DNA from: Thalassovita mangrovi
GTDB lineage: Bacteria; Pseudomonadota; Alphaproteobacteria; Rhodobacterales; Rhodobacteraceae
Assembly (NCBI RefSeq): GCF_009857745.1
Contig: NZ_WWEN01000002.1
Coordinates: forward strand, 558,001-622,000
Length of the DNA: 64,000 nucleotides
Direction of reading: 5' to 3'
Shown here in pieces: positions 63,169-64,000 of the stretch. How positions within the stretch are numbered: position 1 is the first letter of the stretch; each line of letters opens with the position of its first letter. The notes below the pieces were generated by a model. The model saw only the letters and a program-made list of their open reading frames with translations. It ran no database searches and was not told the DNA's origin. The position numbers were made by a program, and so were the translations under genes.

Positions 63169-64000
63169 TCACCCCCCAACAAACCCCGCCTGAACCTCCG
63201 CCGCGAAGCCGGCGCAGTCTCCGCCGTAGCGCGCCGAGTGGTGGAAGGCCGTGACTCGGCGGGCGTGGGCGGCCTTGGCGATTTCTCCGGCGGCAAAGGC
63301 GGTCAGGTGGCGGGTGGCTTCGGCCAGGGCGCGGTCGGCGGTGAGGAAATAGGCCTCGATGAACAGTTGGTCGGCGTCGCGGGCCAGATCCGTGATGCGG
63401 GCGCGGTTTTGGGCCGTATCGGCGGCATCGGCGACATAGGCGAAATGCTGGCCCCGGCCGGGTTGAAAGGCGTCGCGCAGTTGCGCCAGCGTCACCTGCC
63501 CCGCCCCCGGCACCTCGATCGCGTGATCGTCGGGCAAGCCATCGCGCAGCGCCTCTTTCGCCATGTCGATCCAGGGGCCTACGGCCAAGCCCATGCCGTC
63601 CAGCAGGTTGCGCCGGACGTTGAAGCGCTGCGCCTGGCGGAAGGCGAAGGCGAGCGAGGGGGTGCCGTGGTCCAGCTCCGTGGCGTGGATTTCGAAGTCG
63701 GGTTCGCTGAGCACGATGCCGGGGGGCAGGCCCGGCGGGGACAGGTCGCGGCGGCGGAAGGCGTCGCGGGCGCGGAATTCGGCGGACTCATGGATGGTTT
63801 CGCCGTCGAAGCTTTGAACGGTGAGGCGGAAATCGACGGCGTCCTGATCGAGCAGGTTCCAGGTGTAGGAGCCGAGCCGGTTCTGCATCTGGGTGGTGAA
63901 GCCCCTGGGCCCCAGCAGGGTCAGCGGGCGCGGCCGGTGCAGCCGCAGCCGCAGCAAGCGGTCTAGCCCGGCGATGTGATCCATATGGGCGTGGCTGACG
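63169..64000 (-). CDS. RNase Z-like MBL-fold hydrolase (5' end beyond window)
   Basis: Partial: the reading frame is open to the window's end, so only about the last 277 residues are seen. The zinc motif HAHMDH at the visible N-terminal end (63970-63987 area, SHAHMDHIAGLDRLLRL) is typical of RNase Z/ElaC-like MBL hydrolases. PRPLTLLGPRGFTTQM is a further match to that group, and a mid-protein HATELDHGTPSLAF and ADAADTAQNRARITDLARDA follow. The late AFHHSARYGGD segment may supply another ligand. An ATG at 63984 is internal, not the start. It should act on RNA or a small phosphodiester; the substrate is unclear. Confidence 0.85.
   Translation of the reverse strand, partial: VSHAHMDHIAGLDRLLRLRLHRPRPLTLLGPRGFTTQMQNRLGSYTWNLLDQDAVDFRLTVQSFDGETIHESAEFRARDAFRRRDLSPPGLPPGIVLSEPDFEIHATELDHGTPSLAFAFRQAQRFNVRRNLLDGMGLAVGPWIDMAKEALRDGLPDDHAIEVPGAGQVTLAQLRDAFQPGRGQHFAYVADAADTAQNRARITDLARDADQLFIEAYFLTADRALAEATRHLTAFAAGEIAKAAHARRVTAFHHSARYGGDCAGFAAEVQAGFVGG

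Overview
The window is a typical chromosomal stretch of a high-GC alphaproteobacterium. Its gene content points to the Rhodobacterales/Roseobacter group: form II-type cox genes, an RTX protein with a C-terminal Hint domain, a split histidine cluster, a DUF3422 protein, the FIST/kinase/regulator trio, and short intergenic repeats ending in a GCGCCCGgaaCGGGCGC hairpin. This is inference from gene families; no 16S or marker phylogeny is available here. Most genes are ordinary housekeeping or transport genes with tight spacing.

Layout. 0-8.3 kb holds two M20 peptidases and a fused double ATPase on the minus strand, divergent from a substrate-binding protein and two permeases on the plus strand: a complete peptide-type ABC importer with its likely processing enzymes. 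8.5-10.8 kb holds a YeeE/YedE sulfur-transport protein that overlaps a DUF3422 protein tail to tail. 11-14.1 kb is pntAB (transhydrogenase). 14.2-17 kb has an ICMT-like methyltransferase, an exported rhodanese, an exported MBL-fold protein with an altered metal motif, and an SDR. 17.2-20 kb is a large NIDO/RTX/Hint protein. 20.2-22.6 kb is a PuuD-like hydrolase with an XRE-cupin regulator, then a fasciclin lipoprotein and a DUF378 protein. 22.7-31.9 kb has pepN, an SDR, gatB, a thioesterase and several small or uncharacterised genes, ending in a J-domain protein.

32-36.4 kb is a coxG-S-L-M cluster (molybdenum hydroxylase of the AYRGAGR type). 36.5-43.6 kb is a signalling block: a LuxR-type response regulator, a FIST sensor and a hybrid kinase in one apparent operon (NosP/NahK-like architecture), then a second, membrane-bound phosphorelay kinase. 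43.6-49.3 kb holds hisB, hisH, hisA, hisF and hisE interrupted by two DUF2147 paralogues, a membrane protein and a DUF2867 protein. 49.5-57.3 kb has a diguanylate cyclase, a CoA-binding protein, a zinc-ribbon protein, a membrane protein, rlmB, tRNA-Tyr(GTA), a DXD glycosyltransferase-like protein, a VOC protein and metY. 57.5-61 kb has an 848-aa protein with PilM/GspL-like and PilP-like ends and an EamA exporter. 61.4-63 kb carries an AT-richer orphan gene of 513 codons that looks imported, and the window ends inside an RNase Z-like MBL gene.

The two items most worth a second look are (1) the orphan at 61428-62969, whose C-terminal half looks like a cold-shock-type OB fold followed by two LOTUS/OST-HTH-like modules, and (2) a family of structured intergenic repeats near 20.1, 29.8 and 44.7 kb, with an inverted half copy at 49.3 kb, whose long stem is kept by paired changes between copies.
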